Notes under the pieces: generated by a model
What the model saw: the letters and a program-made list of their open reading frames with translations, nothing else
The model's database searches: none
Told to the model about the DNA's origin: nothing
Position numbers and translations under genes: made by a program
Shown: positions 31,502 through 40,533 of the stretch, piece by piece
Layout of the letters: each line of letters opens with the position of its first letter
Numbering within the stretch: the stretch's first letter is position 1
From: Hyphomicrobiales bacterium
Lineage (GTDB): Bacteria; Pseudomonadota; Alphaproteobacteria; Rhizobiales; Rhizobiaceae
Assembly (NCBI GenBank): GCA_900473915.1
Contig: UCNG01000008.1
Location: 1-64,000, forward strand
Reading direction: 5' to 3'
Length of the DNA stretch: 64,000 nucleotides

Positions 31502-31616
31502 GAAGTTTTCTCCGGTCCCGGAGCGCTTCGGCCTGCTCAAGCCCTGTCAGCGCCCCACATGTTGGCTTTCACGTGCGCCTCAAACCATTCACAATCCGGC
31601 ACACACTAAAATCGAT

Positions 31617-31811
31617 TTAAAGCGGCGGGTTCCAGTCCGCCAGAATCGCTTTCGCATCCTGTTCGGCCAATGCCCCGATATTATGGCCAAGGTAGGTCCG
31701 CCCCTGATGGTTTGCAAGGTTCCACAGGGATTTGCTGCGCTTTAGCCACAGCTTGTGGCCATTTGAGCAAAGCCTTGCGCGCCAGTACGTTGCGGGTGGA
31801 TCGATCTCACG
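31617..31811 (-). pseudogene. Possible frameshifted small gene upstream of trxB
   Basis: On the minus strand a 64-codon open stretch reads like protein at its end (WLKRSKSLWNLANHQGRTYL, then GHNIGALAEQDAKAILADWN) and stops at 31617. It has no ATG or GTG in frame. An ATG at 31762 with an upstream AAGG lies one frame off and hits a stop after six codons; a single-base shift would join it to the open stretch. Either a decayed gene, a sequencing slip, or chance. The rest of the 31502-31908 gap shows no gene. Confidence 0.25.
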
Positions 31812-31908
31812 CTAAACAAGGCTTGATACGTGGAATAATCTGCCAACCCCGGAGCCGACCGCCATTTACAAGACAGTCGCCAATATCTGCGCGCGCTTCG
31901 GCCTCATC

Positions 31909-33309
31909 ATGGCGGCAGCCATGCTTCTGCCCGCGGCAATCGACCTGCGCGACGGAAGCGACGACTGGCTGATCTTCGTGCGCTCGGCTGCGGCGACAGG
32001 CGCTCTTTCTGCGCTGTTTCTGCTGGCCACGCAAAACCAGACAATGCGCTTCACGCCGCGCCTCGGTTTTCTGCTGACAGCCTGCCTGTGGCTCACCGCA
32101 GGCTTTCTCGGCTCGATCCCGCTTTATTTTTCGCATCTGCCGATCAGCTACGCCACGGCGTTCTTCGAGGCCATGTCCGGCGTCACATCCACCGGCGCGA
32201 CCGCCCTCACCGGGCTCGACAACATGCAGCGCGGCATTCTCTTGTGGCGTTCGCTTCTTTGCTGGATCGGCGGCGTCGGCTTCATCGGCCTGGCGCTCCT
32301 GATGCTGCCATCGCTGCGGGCGGGCGGGCTTGCGCTCTTTCATATGGAGAACTCCGACAAATCGGAGAAAATCCTGCCGCGCATGAATCAGATCGCGCTC
32401 GGCATTGTGCTTGCTTATCTCAGCCTGACCGCCGCCTGCATCGTCGCCTATTTTGCCGTCGGCATGAGCGTTTTCGACGCCATCAATCATGGCCTGACCA
32501 CTGTGGCAACGGCGGGCTTCTCCACTCATGACAGCTCAATCGGCTTCTATGCGGGAAACCGCCTGCTGCTGGTCGTGTCCACGATTTTCATGGCGCTTTC
32601 GGCACTGCCCTTCGTGCTTTACATCAAGGCCTTCATGCCGCGCCGCATGGAATCGCTCGCCGATCCGCAGGTAAAACTGTTCTTCACGATCGCGATCGGG
32701 TTCAGCTTTGCGCTCGCCGTGGTGCTGCGGCTCGGCTCCGATGTGCCTTTTGGCGACGCGCTGATTTCCGCCTCGTTTCATTTCGTGTCGGTCATGACCA
32801 CGACAGGCTATGCGACCGAAGACTATTCGCTGTGGGGACCGCCTGCGATTGGAATTTTCTTTCTCGCTTCGTTTCTTGGCGGCTGCGCCGGTTCCACCTC
32901 CGGCGGCGTCAAGATGAACCGCCTTATTATCCTGTGGAACCTCACGCAGGCCAATCTCGCCCGTCTCATCATGCCACATGCCGTCATCAAGATCCGCTAT
33001 GGCAGCTCGGAAATCTCCGGAGAAATCGCGCAAAACGTGCTTTTGTACCTGTTTCTCTATTGCGCATCGCTCGTCATCGGCGCGGTCCTGCTGGCCTCAC
33101 TGGGTCTCGATTTCGTATCGGCCTTCACCGGCGCGCTGACGGCGCTTTCCAATGTCGGCCCCGGTTTTGGCGACACGATTGGTCCCGTCGGCAACTTTTC
33201 CACCATTCACGACCCCGCCTTGTGGGTGCTTTCGTTCCTGATGCTGGTCGGGCGTCTGGAGCTTGTTACAGTGTATATCCTGTTCACTCGCGCGTTTTGG
33301 GTGCGTTGA
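31909..33309 (+). CDS. trkH: Trk-type potassium uptake protein TrkH
   Basis: A 466-residue K+ channel-like subunit of the Trk system. Selectivity-filter loops of the SKT family are seen in MSGVTSTGATAL, GLTTVATAGFSTHD, ASFHFVSVMTTTGYATED and ALSNVGPGFGDTIG, and GGCAGSTSGGVKMNR is the classical TrkH signature. Partner TrkA is not in the window. The first ATG is 31909, but the frame is open upstream to an ATT at 31864 preceded 9 bases away by GGAG, giving 15 more residues (YKTVANICARFGLI) typical of a membrane-protein start. The true start may therefore be ATT. Confidence 0.92.
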   Translation: MAAAMLLPAAIDLRDGSDDWLIFVRSAAATGALSALFLLATQNQTMRFTPRLGFLLTACLWLTAGFLGSIPLYFSHLPISYATAFFEAMSGVTSTGATALTGLDNMQRGILLWRSLLCWIGGVGFIGLALLMLPSLRAGGLALFHMENSDKSEKILPRMNQIALGIVLAYLSLTAACIVAYFAVGMSVFDAINHGLTTVATAGFSTHDSSIGFYAGNRLLLVVSTIFMALSALPFVLYIKAFMPRRMESLADPQVKLFFTIAIGFSFALAVVLRLGSDVPFGDALISASFHFVSVMTTTGYATEDYSLWGPPAIGIFFLASFLGGCAGSTSGGVKMNRLIILWNLTQANLARLIMPHAVIKIRYGSSEISGEIAQNVLLYLFLYCASLVIGAVLLASLGLDFVSAFTGALTALSNVGPGFGDTIGPVGNFSTIHDPALWVLSFLMLVGRLELVTVYILFTRAFWVR

Positions 33310-33322
33310 CGGAGTGTTGATG

Positions 33323-33365
33323 CATGTCTCCCAAAGGTGGGAGCCGGTTTTGGGACAAAGACATG
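33323..33365 (+). repeat. Dispersed palindrome, family A, copy 3
   Basis: The element is bounded by CATGTCTCCC and GGGACAAAGACATG around GGTGGGAGCCGGTTTT. It lies between trkH and the Lrp-type regulator gene. Confidence 0.75.
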
Positions 33366-33537
33366 CATGAAAACAAAACCCAAAGCGTGTCATGTGACTA
33401 CGATAAAACGCGACACGCTTTATGCAGTTTACATCCGCCTGTTTCATTTGATAAGAGCAGGATTAGATTGCGCCACGATGGCGACGAATGTTCTATAATT
33501 ACCCCGGAATGAAATTTCCTTGCGCGCGGAGTTACGC

Positions 33538-34008
33538 ATGCCGATCAAGGCCGATCTGGATGAAATCGATTGGAAAATCCTTCGGGAGCTCCAGAATAAC
33601 GGGCGCATCACCAATGTCGAACTGGCCGAACGCGTCGGCATTTCGGCCCCGCCCTGCCTTCGCCGCGTGCGCAAACTGGAAGAAAGCGGCGTCATCCGCG
33701 GTTATCGCGCCATTTTGAACGGCAATTCGCTCGGACAGGACCTCGTTGCGTTCTGCTCGGTCGGCCTGCATCGTCAGGCGGATGCGGACCTCAAGGCTTT
33801 CGCGGAGAAAACCAAGCAATGGCCGCTGGTACGCCGTGCCTGGATGGTCTCGGGCGAATCCGACTTCCTGCTCCATTGCGTCGCGCGTGATCTCAATACG
33901 TTCCAGACCTTCGTGATCGAGGAACTGACCGCGGCTCCAAATGTGGATTCCGTGCGCACTGCGCTCACCATTCGTCCGGTCAAGGACGAACCGCTGATGA
34001 TTCTCTAG
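33538..34008 (+). CDS. Lrp/AsnC-family transcriptional regulator
   Basis: A 156-residue regulator: N-terminal helix-turn-helix (DLDEIDWKILRELQNNGRITNVELAERVGISAPPCLRRVRKLE) and a C-terminal RAM ligand domain (residues ~70-150). Such proteins sense amino acids as octamers. In several rhizobia an lrp-like gene lies near trxB-lsrB, matching this neighbourhood. The ATG at 33538 has GGAG 6 bases upstream; the ATG-less extension upstream is not supported. Confidence 0.92.
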   Translation: MPIKADLDEIDWKILRELQNNGRITNVELAERVGISAPPCLRRVRKLEESGVIRGYRAILNGNSLGQDLVAFCSVGLHRQADADLKAFAEKTKQWPLVRRAWMVSGESDFLLHCVARDLNTFQTFVIEELTAAPNVDSVRTALTIRPVKDEPLMIL

Positions 34009-34009
34009 A

Positions 34010-34158
34010 GCATTTTCGAGCCAAAAGTGTGAAACGTCTACGCGGGGAAATCAGTTCACTGGGCTGATTTCTTATCCCGCTTCGATGCGTTGGATAATGC
34101 GATAAAACAAATAGTTAGAGCGATTTCGGCGATTCTGTTAGAACAGGAACCGCTCTAA
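34010..34158. repeat. Intergenic palindromic repeat, family C
   Basis: The stretch begins AGAGCATTTTCGAGCCAAAA and contains inverted arms such as TAGAGCG...CGCTCTA with TTCTGTTAGAACAGGAA. Related sequence occurs at 49986-50054 (same AGAGCATTTTCGAGCC start, ending AAATGCTCT) and, inverted, at 55031-55060. Confidence 0.65.
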
Positions 34159-34266
34159 ATGCCTGAAACAAAAAGCGGCATGTGTGTGCGAAAATGGTGA
34201 TTTTCGAGCACCGGAACGCAGAAGCGCCATTTACAGCCATACAGGACGACTTTTGGAACAGGCTCA
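34159..34266. repeat. 108-bp repeat, short form (family B)
   Basis: This copy runs from AATGCCTGAAACAAAAAGCG to TTTGGAACAGGCTC. It matches both ends of the 198-bp elements at 39686 and 46570 but lacks their central 90 bases. Its length equals that reported for RIME1 elements of rhizobia, from memory; identity with that family was not checked. Confidence 0.7.
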
Positions 34267-34269
34267 AGA

Positions 34270-35322
34270 TTATTTCCCGGCGAATACGCGCTCGTAAACA
34301 CCGCTGATCGCAGCCGCTTCCTTTTCGAGCGGAAACGTGGCGCGAACATGCGTGAGCGCATTTTCGCCGTCGCGTTCGGCCAGCGCCGGATCGGCCAGAT
34401 ATGGCTCGATAGCCTTGCGCAGCGCTTCCCCGTCACCAGCCGCAACCGATGTTCCGGTGCCTTCCACGATCATTTCCGCATAGGCGCCCGCATCGCTGGC
34501 AACAACCGCCGTTTGCGATGCCATGGCTTCGAGCGGCGTCAGCCCGAAACCTTCATTGCGCGAAGGCGCGACATAGAGCGTAAGGCGTCGATACCAGACG
34601 CGGATATCGGGCACTTCGCCCAGAATAAGAATGCGATCCTGCAAGCCCGCAGCCGCGATCTTCGCCTTCAATCCGTCTTCAAAAGACTGGTGTTCGGCAG
34701 TCGTGCGCCCGGTAATGATCGCCGTCCATTCCGGATATTTCGGCAGGAGCGCAACCATCGCATCGACAAAAAGGTCCGTTCCCTTGGAAGAACGCACGCG
34801 ACCGAAACAGCCGACTGCATATTTTCCAGGCAGGCCGGACGCCGCGAAACTGTCCTCTTCGCCAACCGGCGGATGAAACCGCTGCAAATCCACGCCATGC
34901 ATGATGACATCGTGCGGCACTTCAAGAAAGCTTCCCGAGCGACCGCTCGTTGCAATCACCGCATTCATGCGGCGGATCAGCCATTTGGTGAAGGGCTTGT
35001 GGTGGCGCTGCGCAGCGGAAGTAAAGATGAGCCTCAGTTTCATGCGCAGCACATCGCGCATGAAAATACCGGCGAGCATTTCGATATTGCGCCGCGCGTG
35101 CCAGATGCGGAACGGCTTCGTTCGCGGCTTCGACCAGAAGGACAGCAATGCGCTCCAGCCAAGATGCGGGAGCGTATCGGGCAGGCCCGGCCCCATCGTC
35201 GCGATGTTCAGCTCCTTTGCGCGCTGCAATGGGATAAGCTGAACGATCGTCGATGTAACCCCGGAGAGGCGGCGCTTGAAATTCGGCGCCACCACCGCGA
35301 CATCCTGAACCGGGACTTTCAT
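34270..35322 (-). CDS. lpcC: Lipopolysaccharide core mannosyltransferase LpcC/LpsB
   Basis: A 350-residue GT4 glycosyltransferase. It matches rhizobial LpsB/LpcC closely in recognisable segments: VVAPNFKRRLSGVTSTIVQLIP, GPGLPDTLP, WHARRNIEMLAGI, LIFTSAAQRHH and RNEGFGLTPLEAMA (the nucleotide-sugar E-x7-E motif). LpcC adds mannose to Kdo of the inner core from GDP-mannose at the cytoplasmic face. It starts 5 bases after the greA stop on the same strand, so the two are co-transcribed, as in Brucella relatives. Confidence 0.9.
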   Translation of the reverse strand: MKVPVQDVAVVAPNFKRRLSGVTSTIVQLIPLQRAKELNIATMGPGLPDTLPHLGWSALLSFWSKPRTKPFRIWHARRNIEMLAGIFMRDVLRMKLRLIFTSAAQRHHKPFTKWLIRRMNAVIATSGRSGSFLEVPHDVIMHGVDLQRFHPPVGEEDSFAASGLPGKYAVGCFGRVRSSKGTDLFVDAMVALLPKYPEWTAIITGRTTAEHQSFEDGLKAKIAAAGLQDRILILGEVPDIRVWYRRLTLYVAPSRNEGFGLTPLEAMASQTAVVASDAGAYAEMIVEGTGTSVAAGDGEALRKAIEPYLADPALAERDGENALTHVRATFPLEKEAAAISGVYERVFAGK

Positions 35323-35327
35323 GGAAA

Positions 35328-35801
35328 TCAGACGAACTTCAAGCCGACGATTTCGTAGGAACGCGAACCGCCGGGTGCGTTGACTTCAATCGTGTCGCCT
35401 TCGCCCTTGCCGATTAGCGCGCGCGCAATCGGTGATGAAATGGAGATGCGGCCCTGCTTCACATCGGCTTCCTGATCGCCGACGATCTGGTAGATTTTCT
35501 CTTCTTCCGTATCTTCGTCGATCATGGTGACGGTCGCGCCGAACTTGATGCGGTCGCCCGACAGCTTGGAAACGTCGATGACTTCCGCGCGCGCAACCAG
35601 ATCTTCCAGCTCGTTGATACGGCCTTCGTTCAGGCTCTGGGCTTCTTTCGCAGCGTGATATTCGGCGTTTTCGGACAGGTCGCCATGCGCACGCGCTTCA
35701 GCAATTGCCTCAATAATCCGAGGGCGCTCCGATTGCTGGCGCCAGCGCAGCTCTTCCTTGAGCTTTTCGAAACCGCCAGGGGTCATAGGGAACTTTTCCA
35801 T
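35328..35801 (-). CDS. greA: Transcription elongation factor GreA
   Basis: A 157-residue GreA that rescues backtracked RNA polymerase by stimulating cleavage of the nascent RNA. The N-terminal coiled coil carries the acidic tip ([20 protein letters not shown]), with Asp and Glu that act in the polymerase secondary channel. The C-terminal FKBP-like domain ends [14 protein letters not shown]. First gene of a greA-lpcC unit. Confidence 0.96.
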   Translation of the reverse strand: MEKFPMTPGGFEKLKEELRWRQQSERPRIIEAIAEARAHGDLSENAEYHAAKEAQSLNEGRINELEDLVARAEVIDVSKLSGDRIKFGATVTMIDEDTEEEKIYQIVGDQEADVKQGRISISSPIARALIGKGEGDTIEVNAPGGSRSYEIVGLKFV

Positions 35802-35940
35802 ACCCAGTCCTTTCCTTCATCCGGCGCTTCGCCTCTCCCCGAGGCCCTGCACGCACCGGCAGTTTGATTTGCCCGCCTCACCTCGCGCAATGCTTGGATA
35901 GTGCGAGGCGCTTTTCGGAGGCTTTCCTGCCTCCGAGACA

Positions 35941-35982
35941 CAAAAAGAAAACGGTCACCGAAACATCCGTTTCGGAACCGTT
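35941..35982 (-). terminator. Terminator of the DUF1176 gene
   Basis: A long interrupted stem, AACGGT-CCGAAAC with GTTTCGG-ACCGTT (35950-35982), is followed on the minus strand by TTTTCTTTTTG. It lies about 100 bases after the stop at 36084. Confidence 0.7.
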
Positions 35983-36083
35983 CGAATAGCCATTCACAGA
36001 ACTATAGCATTTCCATCCACCATTTCACGTGGAAAAATATGTTCCTGTCAACTCTCTGCAAAAGCGACGTTTTCTCGCGCCGG

Positions 36084-37139
36084 TTATTTTGGCTTGACTG
36101 GCCAGTTCGCGGGCCATTTCTCCGGGCCTCCCGCATAATTGCCATCGCAATCGCCTTTTGAGCGCTCCTGCACCAGCACGAAACGCACCCGGCCCTCTCC
36201 GCTGTCTGTGGCTTTCCAGACATCGTAAATGCCGCAGTCACCAAGCCCCCTGCCCTTGAAGAAAGCCGTCAGCGTCAGGGATTTCTGGTTCCAGTCGATG
36301 TTCCATGCCGTGTCGGTCACTGTCGGGCCGTCGTCGGAAATGGTCGGCAGGGAGATCGGCACGATCTTGTTTTCATAGCGGCTATAGAAAGCATAAGGCT
36401 GATTATAGGCGCCCGGCGAGCCGCACGGGAGGCCGACGAGATCGAGACCATCGGCAATCCTTGTCTCGAAGCCGCCCGCATTGCGGAACGTTTCGGGGCT
36501 AGCGCCACCGCAAATCGCGGCTTCATCGGAAAAATCCTTGCGAATTTCAGCCGGTATCTGTTCGACCGTCTCAATCAGCTTGAGCACCGGCGGCACGGGT
36601 GCCGGCTTGCTGCCCTTGACCTGCAACGCCTCGACGGTTCCATCGCGCGATTGTTGCTCATCCACATAGATCAGCCCGCCGACAAGCCCCGAAAGCGAAT
36701 AGGTCGAAGTCTTTCCGGCCAGTTTCAGCTGCAACTTCTGGCCGTTCTTCATCCCTTCAAGCGCTTTGGTAACATCACCCGCATAATCAAGCTGGTCGTC
36801 CTGCGCCTTCAAGGCTGAGACGTCGACGTCAAGCAGCGGCTGGCCGTCGACGGAAATCTCCAGCTTGCCGGTTTTCCGGGATTGATCGACATAGGAAAGC
36901 CGCAAGACCGGCTTCGCCCCCGGCTGGCTGCTGCGAAAGATGCCTAGCCCTATACCGGGTTCGGGCGCTCCATCGCCTGCGACCGGCGTCAGGGTCAATG
37001 TGCAGTTCTGCGCGAAATCGCACAGGACCTGCGTGTCGCGAACCTTCTTGAAAGCCGCCTGCGATTCCCCACCCGCCACAAACAGCATCGCCGCGGCAAT
37101 CGATGTCACTGCAATGGGCTTGTTATTCAAAGAGAGCAT
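36084..37139 (-). CDS. DUF1176 periplasmic protein
   Basis: A 351-residue exported protein. An N-terminal signal-like segment (KPIAVTSIAAAMLFVAGGESQA) precedes a mature region of the DUF1176 family, with eight or so cysteines and conserved ends such as LTLTAFFKGRGLGDCGIYDVWKAT. Function is unknown. The ATG at 37139 has GGAG 8 bases upstream; the longer in-frame extension would bury the signal peptide and is rejected. It is divergent from a DMT transporter gene. Confidence 0.82.
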   Translation of the reverse strand: MLSLNNKPIAVTSIAAAMLFVAGGESQAAFKKVRDTQVLCDFAQNCTLTLTPVAGDGAPEPGIGLGIFRSSQPGAKPVLRLSYVDQSRKTGKLEISVDGQPLLDVDVSALKAQDDQLDYAGDVTKALEGMKNGQKLQLKLAGKTSTYSLSGLVGGLIYVDEQQSRDGTVEALQVKGSKPAPVPPVLKLIETVEQIPAEIRKDFSDEAAICGGASPETFRNAGGFETRIADGLDLVGLPCGSPGAYNQPYAFYSRYENKIVPISLPTISDDGPTVTDTAWNIDWNQKSLTLTAFFKGRGLGDCGIYDVWKATDSGEGRVRFVLVQERSKGDCDGNYAGGPEKWPANWPVKPK

Positions 37140-37274
37140 AAAACACTCCGTCAGCAAGAAATCACCTTCGCAGCGGCCAACACGCAGAAATGTCGCAGAA
37201 TCGGAAGTTCCCTTGCCGCCTGCCTGCAATATTGCCTATAGCATGACGGCTGGAAAGATCGAACCGAGGTAAGA

Positions 37275-38171
37275 ATGACGCGCGTACAGGCCAACATGCT
37301 GCTGCTTCTGGCGGGCGCCATCTGGGGCATGGGCTTCGTCGCGCAATCGACGGCGATGGCCAGCATCGGGCCGTTTGTGTTCATCGGCATCCGCTCGGCA
37401 ATCGCCTCGCTCACCGTCCTGCCATGGGCCGTGGCCGAAGGACGCCGCGCGAAGATCGGCCTCAGCCGGTCGGACTATCTCTTCTTCATGGTTATCGGCC
37501 TGAGCCTGTTCATCGGGCTTGTCCTCCAGCAGATCGGGCTCATCACCACATCCGTCACCAATGCCGGTTTTCTGACCGGGCTTTATGTGGTGATGGTGCC
37601 GGTGCTTGGCGTCATCCTGTTTCGTACATGGCCGCACCCGGTGGTCTGGCCCAGTGCCGCAGCTTGCCTTGCAGGCATCTTCCTGCTCTCCGGCGGCACG
37701 CTGACCGCGCTCAAGCAGGGCGACCTGCTGGTCATCGGCGGCGCTGTGTTCTGGGCATTGCAGGTGGTCCTGATCAGCCGCGCAAACCGCGCCGCACGAC
37801 CGATAACGCTGAGCTGCGTCCAGTTTGCGACCAGCGCCGTCGCCGGTCTTGCCATCGCTTCCATGGTTGAAGACTTCAACTGGACCGCCATCACGCTGAC
37901 CTGGAAGGAAATCCTCTTCACCGGCGTTTTCTCGTCCGGCGTCGCCTTCACCCTGCAAGCCATCGGGCAGCGCTATACCACCTCCGCGCAGGCCGCGATC
38001 TTCCTGGCATCGGAAGCGCTCTTCGCGGCCCTGTTCGGCGCAATCTTCCTCGGCGAACGCGTGACCTTCATCGGCCTCATCGGCTGCGGGCTGATCTTCT
38101 CCGCCATGATGGCCGTCGAACTCATTCCCATGTTCTGGAAACGCAAGCCGGAGCTTGCCGCCGCCGAGTGA
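37275..38171 (+). CDS. DMT-family transporter (EamA)
   Basis: A 298-residue protein with ten membrane segments in two EamA halves. It starts LLLLAGAIWGMGFVAQSTAM (the usual first segment with its WG motif), and the second half repeats it at VIGGAVFWALQVVLISRANRA. Such carriers export amino acids, metabolites or drugs; the substrate is unknown. CGAGG lies before ATG. Convergent with a DUF486 gene 6 bases away. Confidence 0.9.
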   Translation: MTRVQANMLLLLAGAIWGMGFVAQSTAMASIGPFVFIGIRSAIASLTVLPWAVAEGRRAKIGLSRSDYLFFMVIGLSLFIGLVLQQIGLITTSVTNAGFLTGLYVVMVPVLGVILFRTWPHPVVWPSAAACLAGIFLLSGGTLTALKQGDLLVIGGAVFWALQVVLISRANRAARPITLSCVQFATSAVAGLAIASMVEDFNWTAITLTWKEILFTGVFSSGVAFTLQAIGQRYTTSAQAAIFLASEALFAALFGAIFLGERVTFIGLIGCGLIFSAMMAVELIPMFWKRKPELAAAE

Positions 38172-38177
38172 TTTCCA

Positions 38178-38528
38178 TCAGGCCTTGAAGATCAAAGCCG
38201 CGCCGCCTGCAATGAGCGCAAAGCCCAGCAGGTGGTGCCAGGTAAAGGCTTCCTTGAGATAGAAGACCGAGAACAGGCTGAAGATCACCAGCGTGATGAC
38301 CTCCTGAATGGTCTTGAGCTGCGCCGCCGAATAGACCTCATGCCCGATGCGGTTGGCCGGAACTGCGAGACAATATTCGACCAGCGCGATACCCCAGCTG
38401 ATGAAAATGACGGCGACCAGCGGCGTGCTGGTGAATTTCAGATGCCCGTACCAGGCGAATGTCATGAAAACGTTGGAGCCGATGAGGAGCAGGATCGGCA
38501 GGACGCTTGGCGAAATCAGTGCTGACAT
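38178..38528 (-). CDS. DUF486/DMT-like small membrane protein
   Basis: A 116-residue protein with four membrane segments, the normal size for the DUF486 family. Signatures include LLIGSNVFMTFAWYGHLK, FISWGIALVEYCLAVPANRIG and the final TWHHLLGFALIAGGAALIF. Half-size DMT relative, transport role unproven. The ATG at 38528 is selected on family length; the ribosome site is weak and upstream frame is non-homologous in look. Confidence 0.85.
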   Translation of the reverse strand: MSALISPSVLPILLLIGSNVFMTFAWYGHLKFTSTPLVAVIFISWGIALVEYCLAVPANRIGHEVYSAAQLKTIQEVITLVIFSLFSVFYLKEAFTWHHLLGFALIAGGAALIFKA

Positions 38529-38734
38529 GGAAATGACTTCAGGGACCGGGAGGATGTTGACTGCGGCATGGCCCGAAACCGCCGCACGGTGATAGAACAA
38601 CGGCGGCAATTTGCCAATCCTGCACCCTGTTGCCCCCATTACGCCACAGCCCTTAACGCGGGCGCTGACTCTTCCTTTACGCTTGCAGGCTAATATTCAG
38701 GGAACGCCATCGGTCTGGTCTCCTGAAGAAAGGT

Positions 38735-39670
38735 ATGGACATGAGTTCCGCGTTGTCCGCCACCGCTCCAGTCAGCCGCCAGCGCCCCCGGTTGCGAGGT
38801 CTGGCCCCCTCACTGTCTATCGTGTTGCTGGCCATCCTCGCTGGCTGTTCCGGCGAAAGCGCCCCGCGGCCGCAGGCCAGTGTCGGCAATTCCGATGTGA
38901 TGGTCCCCGAGGCCCCGGTGGCGAGAACGGCAGCGGTCGCCCCCCCGCCCGTCATGCAGGAACCGCAGGAAGAACGCGTCGTCGGGCTCGCCGAAGAGGA
39001 AGAAAACCACGTCGCCCAATCCACGCCGCAGAGCCGTCCGCAATATTCGGGCGACTACGGCTTCACGCCCCCCATTCAGAACCCGGTTACGGCTGCCGAA
39101 AACATCTACACGATGTCCAATGCGGAGGCCGCCTGCCGCACGCGCCTCAAACGGCTCGGCGTCGTCTTCAAGGAAAAGCCGACCATCTATCGCAGCAGCT
39201 CCTGCCATATCGAGAACCCGATCGAAGTGTCGGGCTTCAACAGCGGCTCCATCGCGTTCAAGCCGGCGGCGACGCTGAACTGTCAGGTGACGGAGGCCTT
39301 TGCCCGCTGGATCAAGGGCGACCTGCAACCCGCATCGCGTCTGCGCTATCTGTCCGGCGTGAGCACGATCTATAATGCCGGAGGCTATTCCTGCCGCACG
39401 ATGAACCACCGTCGCGGCGCGAAAATGTCGGAACACTCACGCGGCAACGCCATCGACGTCACCAAGATCGTGCTGAACAACGGCAAGAACATCATGGTGC
39501 GCAAGCCGGGCTTCTTCGCGTTCCGCGAAAAGGGCCTGCTCAACAGCGTGCGCTCCGATGCCTGCGGTTATTTCACGACGGTTCTCGGCCCCGGCTACAA
39601 CCCGGAACATGCCGATCACTTCCATTTCGACCTGATGCAGCGCCGCAGCGGCTATCGCGCCTGCAAATAG
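38735..39670 (+). CDS. Extensin-like domain lipoprotein
   Basis: A 311-residue secreted lipoprotein: basic N-terminus, hydrophobic core and lipobox LAGC (about residue 38), then a Pro/Glu-rich linker, then a C-terminal extensin-like domain (about residues 130-310). The domain has a metal-peptidase-like pattern, SEHSRGNAIDVTK and HADHFHFDL, as in VanY/MepA-fold enzymes, so a cell-wall peptidase role is possible. Function in alphaproteobacteria is not settled. It is divergent from the DUF486 gene and followed by a 198-bp repeat. Confidence 0.85.
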   Translation: MDMSSALSATAPVSRQRPRLRGLAPSLSIVLLAILAGCSGESAPRPQASVGNSDVMVPEAPVARTAAVAPPPVMQEPQEERVVGLAEEEENHVAQSTPQSRPQYSGDYGFTPPIQNPVTAAENIYTMSNAEAACRTRLKRLGVVFKEKPTIYRSSSCHIENPIEVSGFNSGSIAFKPAATLNCQVTEAFARWIKGDLQPASRLRYLSGVSTIYNAGGYSCRTMNHRRGAKMSEHSRGNAIDVTKIVLNNGKNIMVRKPGFFAFREKGLLNSVRSDACGYFTTVLGPGYNPEHADHFHFDLMQRRSGYRACK

Positions 39671-39685
39671 AAGAAACCCGGCCTT

Positions 39686-39883
39686 AGAGCCTGAATCAAA
39701 AAGCGGCAGGCCGAGGCGAAAATGGCGATTTTCGAGTACCGGAGCGCAGTGTGCTTCCAAGCATAGTCCCGAAAAGTTGCAGACTTTTCGGATAAGACTA
39801 TGCGTCTGAGACAGCTACATGAGCACCGGAACGCAGAAAATTGCCATTTGCAGACCGGCATGGCGACTTTTGGAACAGGCTCT
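39686..39883. repeat. 198-bp repeat, long form, copy 1 (family B)
   Basis: The element has 8-bp terminal inverted repeats (AGAGCCTG and CAGGCTCT) and an internal hairpin around CCGAAAAGTTGCAGACTTTTCGG. It differs at only about six positions from the copy at 46570. It equals the 108-bp short form plus a 90-base insert flanked by near-identical 16-base direct repeats (GAGTACCGGAGCGCAG and GAGCACCGGAACGCAG). Confidence 0.85.
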
Positions 39884-39923
39884 TACAGGCATGGCCTGCG
39901 CCGGGCTTCCTTTCATCATCGGT

Positions 39924-40313
39924 TCATTCTTCCGGCGGAACCGGCGTCGGCTTGCCGTTCTCGTCCAGCGAAACCATGACAAATTCGGCATGGGTAACGA
40001 GGTCGCGCCGGTCGCTGAGATAGCGCTTCGCCCACGCCTCGACCCGCAGCGTGATCGAGGTGCGGCCTACCCGCGTAATATCCGTATAGACGCAGAGCGT
40101 GTCACCGATCTTCACCGGCCGGGCGAACGCCATTTCGCGCACCGCCGCAGTGACCGTGCGGCCCTTGGCGCGCTCGGCGGAACGGATCCCGGCAGCCATG
40201 TCCATCTGCGCCATCACCCAGCCGCCGAAAATATCATAGGCCGAATTGGCATCCTTGGGCATGGCGGAAACGCGGATGGTCAGCGTGCCGTTCGGCTCAT
40301 TGTCAATAGTCAT
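39924..40313 (-). CDS. Acyl-CoA thioesterase, YciA-type hotdog
   Basis: A 129-residue hotdog-fold thioesterase. Family cues are SAYDIFGGWVMAQMDMAAGI (catalytic Asp in the central helix), MAFARPVKIGDTLCVYTDITRVGRTSI and the C-terminal VTHAEFVMVSLDENGKPTPV. It hydrolyses acyl-CoA in the cytoplasm. The ATG at 40313 (MTIDNEPNG) has AAGGAC upstream. Confidence 0.9.
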   Translation of the reverse strand: MTIDNEPNGTLTIRVSAMPKDANSAYDIFGGWVMAQMDMAAGIRSAERAKGRTVTAAVREMAFARPVKIGDTLCVYTDITRVGRTSITLRVEAWAKRYLSDRRDLVTHAEFVMVSLDENGKPTPVPPEE

Positions 40314-40533
40314 GACTGTCAGTCCTTGAGTGCTTGAGAGAGTCGCCTGCCAATATGAGACATGGCCGCGCCGAAGAAAAGTGCCGCGCAACGCGCTTTA
40401 ACCGTTAAAATCAGGCTGAACCCAAATGGTTGGCAATAATTAATCATGAATTGAAATTGATGATCCGTGATGCATCCATATAATAATCTCCATGCTATAA
40501 GTAATGATGGAAAGTATATTAGAGGAACGATAA

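Noticed and set aside
34348-35358. A 336-codon plus-strand frame over lpcC
   Set aside because: Antisense shadow of a gene with clear LpsB/LpcC segments.
39686-39883. 198-bp repeat as part of an IS element
   Set aside because: No transposase frame inside or beside it and no IS-like ends; treated as a non-autonomous repeat.
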